64,000 bases of DNA, taken from contig JACQFP010000047.1 in NCBI GenBank assembly GCA_016200005.1, forward strand, positions 1-64,000, in the 5' to 3' direction. The notes below the pieces were generated by a model, which had not been told where the DNA came from, made no database searches, and saw only the letters and a program-made list of their open reading frames with translations. Below, piece after piece: positions 60,984 through 64,000 of this stretch. Origin of the DNA: Verrucomicrobiota bacterium (GTDB lineage: Bacteria; Verrucomicrobiota; Verrucomicrobiia; Limisphaerales; PALSA-1396). The position numbers and the translations under genes are program-made. Numbering within the stretch: position 1 is the first letter of the stretch; each line of letters begins with the position of its first letter.

Positions 60984-61211
60984 TTAGGCGTCTCGATTCC
61001 TATGGCGATAAACAATCTCAATGATGTGGGCGACCCCCACGAAACCAAAGAAGCCAAAGAAACCAGTGAATCCGAACAGACGCTGCCAACCAGGAATGAA
61101 GCCGAGCGCGCCGAAAAAGCCGAGAACCCCCAGAAGGGCAATGGGGGCGACCCTCGGAGCGAGGGGTGACTTGAAGCTACGAAGGCCAGCGATGTCAATG
61201 TTCTGTTTCAT
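60984..61211 (-). CDS. Small Gly-Phe-rich membrane protein
   Basis: From ATG 61211 the protein has 75 residues, with two membrane helices: Ile-Ala-Leu-Leu-Gly-Val-Leu-Gly-Phe-Phe-Gly-Ala-Leu-Gly-Phe and Leu-Phe-Gly-Phe-Thr-Gly-Phe-Phe-Gly-Phe-Phe-Gly-Phe, a run of Gly-Phe repeats spaced as if on one helix face. Such Gly-Phe helices resemble DUF3796-type small membrane proteins. Function unknown. Confidence 0.6.
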   Translation of the reverse strand: MKQNIDIAGLRSFKSPLAPRVAPIALLGVLGFFGALGFIPGWQRLFGFTGFFGFFGFVGVAHIIEIVYRHRNRDA

Positions 61212-61249
61212 AGTGGCGTGTGGATTATTTCGGGCCGCCAGCGCCGTGA

Positions 61250-62704
61250 TCACGGTCCGTAGGTCTGAATCTGGCCATCGCGTTCCCAGTCCTCCTGGTA
61301 TTTCAGGCCGGAGGAGCCTGCTTTCCATTCGCTTCCAACTTTGACCATGGGCTGGACAATAAATAGCGGCGTTCCGCCCCGGCCGTCCTGCAGGGAATCG
61401 ACATCCAGCCTCACCTTCAGTTCCGCCTTGTCATCGGCCAACACTTTCTTTGCCACGATTTGCATCCCCTTGAGAGAGGCCCACTTCGTTTTCTTGTCAT
61501 GTTCAAAGTCTTCGCGTTGTTTCTTTGGATCCCCTAAGTCTTCTGGACTGGTTGGACTGGCGGACGCTTGGGCTGCTTCAAACGTGCCGTTAATCGCAAC
61601 CCAAGTCACTGACTGAAGGGCAGCTTCCGGCGTGGCGTAACCTACAAAAGCCAATTGCTCTTTTGAAATATAAGCGCCGACATTGCCTTCGGGTTGGGCA
61701 GCGTTCGGTGTACTCGCGGATTGCTGGCTGACACGCTGCTTCTCGGCGTCACGCTGGCGGCGCAACTGACCGACCTCGTTTCGCAAACGTAATAGTTCGG
61801 TGGTGTTTTTCTGCAAACGTTCGAGTTCGTCCTTGTTGGCTTGTGCCGCCGCCACGGCTGCTTCGAGATCGGTCGTCAATGTTTGCTTCTGCGCAACCAG
61901 TCTTTGGTTGTCAGCGCGCAGGTTGTTGGTTTGTGATTGCTGAACAAAATATGTCCCAGTTCCGGCGAGGACCGCCGCGCTGACAATGGCGGCGACGGCT
62001 TTGGCATTGATCCAGTTCATGGTGGAGATGGTTGCAACAGTTGTGGCAGAAACCGTGCCCGCAAGAACGGCGGCGGTTGAAATCGAGGCAACAAGTCCAA
62101 CCGGCGCGGCTTGGACGGCGTTGGCGGAAACCGCGCCCGCGATGGCCGCGCCCGTCAGCGTCACGCCGCGTTTGGCGAAGAGGCCGCGCAGCCGTTCCAG
62201 CGCGCGACTGACCCGTTTCTGCGCGGTATCGTCACTCACACCGAGAGACAGGCCAATTGTGCGGAACTCCTGATTCTTGAAGAAGCGCAGCAACAGCGCG
62301 TCGCGGTCGGCTTCGACCAACTCGCCCAGGGCGGCATCAAGGTGTGGGGCGATGTGTTCCCAGACGGCATCGGGTTCGGCGGAAAGCAACTCGTTCATGG
62401 TGGCGGCCTCCTGTTCGCGGGCGCAACGGCGCACCTCGCTGCGGACAACCTTGGTCGCGAGGTTTTGTGCGGTGCGATGCAGCCAGCCGGTCAAGACCGG
62501 ATGATCCGTGAGTTGCCGGGCTTTCTGCGCCAGCGCCACGAACACGCCTTGGGTGACGTCCTCGGCCAGGGGCGCGTCGCGAACCAAGCGCAACGCGGCG
62601 GAATAGACGAGGTCAATATGCCGCCGCACGAGTTCCGCAAACGCCGCCTCCGACCGGCGCCCGGCGTAATCGCGCAATAGTTGTTGGTCGGTCAGCCTGT
62701 TCAC
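61250..62704 (-). CDS. ECF-type sigma factor fused to membrane segments and a coiled-coil domain
   Basis: The 484-residue protein has sigma region 2 (about 10-80, Asp-Val-Thr-Gln-Gly-Val-Phe-Val-Ala-Leu-Ala) and region 4 (about 125-175, Leu-Gly-Val-Ser-Asp-Asp-Thr-Ala-Gln-Lys-Arg-Val-Ser-Arg-Ala), then two hydrophobic segments (about 185-225 and 232-250), a coiled coil (250-325) and a beta-rich C-terminal domain. The N-terminus would be cytosolic and the C-terminal domain periplasmic, so the protein may be a self-contained sigma/sensor. No anti-sigma gene is adjacent. A close relative begins upstream at the window edge. Confidence 0.88.
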   Translation of the reverse strand: MNRLTDQQLLRDYAGRRSEAAFAELVRRHIDLVYSAALRLVRDAPLAEDVTQGVFVALAQKARQLTDHPVLTGWLHRTAQNLATKVVRSEVRRCAREQEAATMNELLSAEPDAVWEHIAPHLDAALGELVEADRDALLLRFFKNQEFRTIGLSLGVSDDTAQKRVSRALERLRGLFAKRGVTLTGAAIAGAVSANAVQAAPVGLVASISTAAVLAGTVSATTVATISTMNWINAKAVAAIVSAAVLAGTGTYFVQQSQTNNLRADNQRLVAQKQTLTTDLEAAVAAAQANKDELERLQKNTTELLRLRNEVGQLRRQRDAEKQRVSQQSASTPNAAQPEGNVGAYISKEQLAFVGYATPEAALQSVTWVAINGTFEAAQASASPTSPEDLGDPKKQREDFEHDKKTKWASLKGMQIVAKKVLADDKAELKVRLDVDSLQDGRGGTPLFIVQPMVKVGSEWKAGSSGLKYQEDWERDGQIQTYGP

Positions 62705-62869
62705 TCATTGAATAGTACCCGCCACCGCTCAAATCCGACAGGGAAAGGAGAAAATCCATTTCGACGGCGCGCACTTCCGCCGCGACATCGCGGCCAAAGC
62801 TTTTGACGAGTTGAAGTGACGAGGCTCAAATTGTTTGACCGCGAACCACGCGAATCTTGGTTCTTTGGA

Positions 62870-64000
62870 TTACTTCGGGCCGCCAGCGCCTTGCATCTTG
62901 TTCATGATGTCCTTCACAACTTTGGCCTGAAGAGCTTGCTGCTGGCGGTAGTTTTTTAACTGGGTTTCTGTCAAGAGAGGCTCCAGTGCCTTGGCTTTCT
63001 GGTCCATAGCCCACTGCATGGATTCAGCCTCTGCCGCTACGGGGTCGCCGGGGGCTTGTGGATTGGTCGAGGGTGGCCTTGTGCTGCCGATGAATTGGTT
63101 GTAGTTCGCCTCATATAACGCGGCATAAACCCGGTCCAATTGTTCCGCGGTCAAGCCGAGGGTGGACTGCATTTGCAGCAGTTCTTGGTTCGCCACCAGA
63201 CTTGCATTGTGTGCGGCTTCTTCCCGTTGGTAGGCGGGATAAGACGCTTGCTGGTCGGGCGTCAACAGCCCCTTGATTAGCTCCTCCGTATTGCCTGTTT
63301 CCTTGGCCAATCTGGCCAGCTCTTCCTTGTTAAATTTTCCGGAAACGCCCTGCTGCATCCCCGCCACCATTGCCTGCGTTTGTCGCATCAGGATTTCACG
63401 AACTGCTTGGGTTTGCTCTGGAGTCAGATGCAGGCTGGCAGCCATTCGCGACAAGCGGCCTTCCATCTGTTGCTCCGCCCTCTGTTTCATGGCGTCAGCC
63501 ATCGCGCCGCTGACCGGGTTGTTGGTGGCCTCGCTGGCCTGTTGTGCAAGTTGGGATCGTAATTGCTCTGCCTCTCCAATTGCCCGCCGGGCCACCCCGG
63601 CCATGCCGCGTAGCCGCATCAATTCGGCGGTATTCTCGGGCAATCGTTCCTTTTCTCCTCGAATCGAGGCGAGTTGGTTCCTGGCTTCGTCGCGCTCGCG
63701 TTGCAACTGCTGGATTTGTTCGGCCAATGGCGCTTGCTGTTGCTGAAGCGTCTGGATTTGCTCGCGCAAACGTGAGACCCGATGCGTTTCGTATATTACA
63801 AGGGCGACGGTCAGGGCGGTTCCAATGATGGTCTTTTGCAGTGTAGTCATAGCGATGGTTTTGATGGCGGTTGCAGTTGCGGTGGCGGCGAGGGTTGTTC
63901 CGGCAAGGGCGGCGGCGGTTGAAATCGTGACGGCCAATCCGGCCGGCGCCGCGTGGATGGCGTTGGCCGTGAGCACCACGCCGAGGCTGGCGGCGCTCGT
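62870..64000 (-). CDS. Second sigma-factor-type fusion, C-terminal part (cut by window edge)
   Basis: The frame enters from the right edge and is 377 residues long here. It shows the same Ala-rich membrane segments (Ala-Ala-Pro-Ala-Gly-Leu-Ala-Val-Thr-Ile-Ser-Thr-Ala-Ala) as the gene at 61250, then a long coiled coil with Gln-Leu-Gln-Arg-Glu-Arg and a Spy/CpxP-like Leu-Thr-Pro-Glu-Gln-Thr-Gln-Ala-Val region. Sigma regions 2 and 4 would lie beyond 64000 and are inferred from the paralog only. The 165 bp between the two genes hold nothing recognisable. Confidence 0.75.
   Translation of the reverse strand, partial: TSAASLGVVLTANAIHAAPAGLAVTISTAAALAGTTLAATATATAIKTIAMTTLQKTIIGTALTVALVIYETHRVSRLREQIQTLQQQQAPLAEQIQQLQRERDEARNQLASIRGEKERLPENTAELMRLRGMAGVARRAIGEAEQLRSQLAQQASEATNNPVSGAMADAMKQRAEQQMEGRLSRMAASLHLTPEQTQAVREILMRQTQAMVAGMQQGVSGKFNKEELARLAKETGNTEELIKGLLTPDQQASYPAYQREEAAHNASLVANQELLQMQSTLGLTAEQLDRVYAALYEANYNQFIGSTRPPSTNPQAPGDPVAAEAESMQWAMDQKAKALEPLLTETQLKNYRQQQALQAKVVKDIMNKMQGAGGPK

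Noticed and set aside
1-64000. Transposase, integrase or phage genes that would explain the insertions
   Set aside because: None was found in the annotated genes or the gaps.

Overview
The window looks like a chromosomal segment of a GC-rich, free-living Verrucomicrobiota bacterium (Limisphaerales/Pedosphaerales-like). Pointers are a type II pseudopilin of the verrucomicrobial kind, ECF sigma factors fused to membrane and coiled-coil segments, many signal-peptide or Tat-exported carbohydrate-active proteins (GH2, GH43-like, GH92, GH99-like, GH172, DUF1080, DUF4838, DUF6259-like), PQQ/NHL propellers, and several families of heptanucleotide repeats. No tRNA, rRNA or CRISPR array was recognised. 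Family names come from reading the proteins; no database search was run.

Layout. 1-7.9 kb (minus strand): pseudopilin, secreted LamG/propeller protein, GntR/HutC regulator, glycerophosphodiesterase, type I phosphodiesterase, L-fuconolactonase-like hydrolase. 8.2-13 kb: a restriction-modification-like island (a methyltransferase with two catalytic modules, plus a convergent HNH nuclease) bordered by duplicated scraps of neighbouring genes, then a DUF2314 lipoprotein. 13.1-18.3 kb: GH2 and beta-helix/GH43-like enzymes. 18.4-29.5 kb: an electron-transfer gene cluster (NuoE-NuoF fusion, broken 2Fe-2S/GltD-like protein, NapH-like membrane Fe-S protein, Tat-exported ferredoxin-like protein, three propeller proteins). 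29.5-34 kb: zinc-ribbon membrane protein, class II aldolase, DUF1080 and GH99-like proteins. 34.4-47 kb (plus strand): GH92 mannosidase, beta-helix protein and a tightly overlapped run of four glycan-related genes. 47.2-52.2 kb (minus): DUF4838, a broken sugar isomerase and a DUF6259-like enzyme. 52.7-57 kb: a second defence-like locus (DUF262/HNH GmrSD-like protein and a solitary methyltransferase). 57-60 kb: a large Tat-exported enzyme-like protein. 60-64 kb: small secreted or membrane proteins and two sigma-factor fusions.

How it works together. Most genes serve breakdown of complex glycans outside the cytoplasm: exported hydrolases release sugars, and the fuconolactonase-like and class II aldolase genes suggest deoxysugar or acid-sugar catabolism. 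The 18-29 kb cluster appears to link cytosolic NAD(P)-type flavoprotein subunits to membrane and periplasmic Fe-S proteins, but one subunit is frameshifted and another carries repeat DNA inside its coding sequence.

The most unusual signals are: (i) both methyltransferase loci lie between a duplicated copy of the 5' end of a neighbouring gene and the intact gene; (ii) a perfect 13-bp-arm palindrome directly before the double methyltransferase, whose N-terminus resembles a ribbon-helix-helix fold; (iii) an in-frame insertion of a repeat element inside the NuoF domain; (iv) four different 7-bp tandem repeats at five places.
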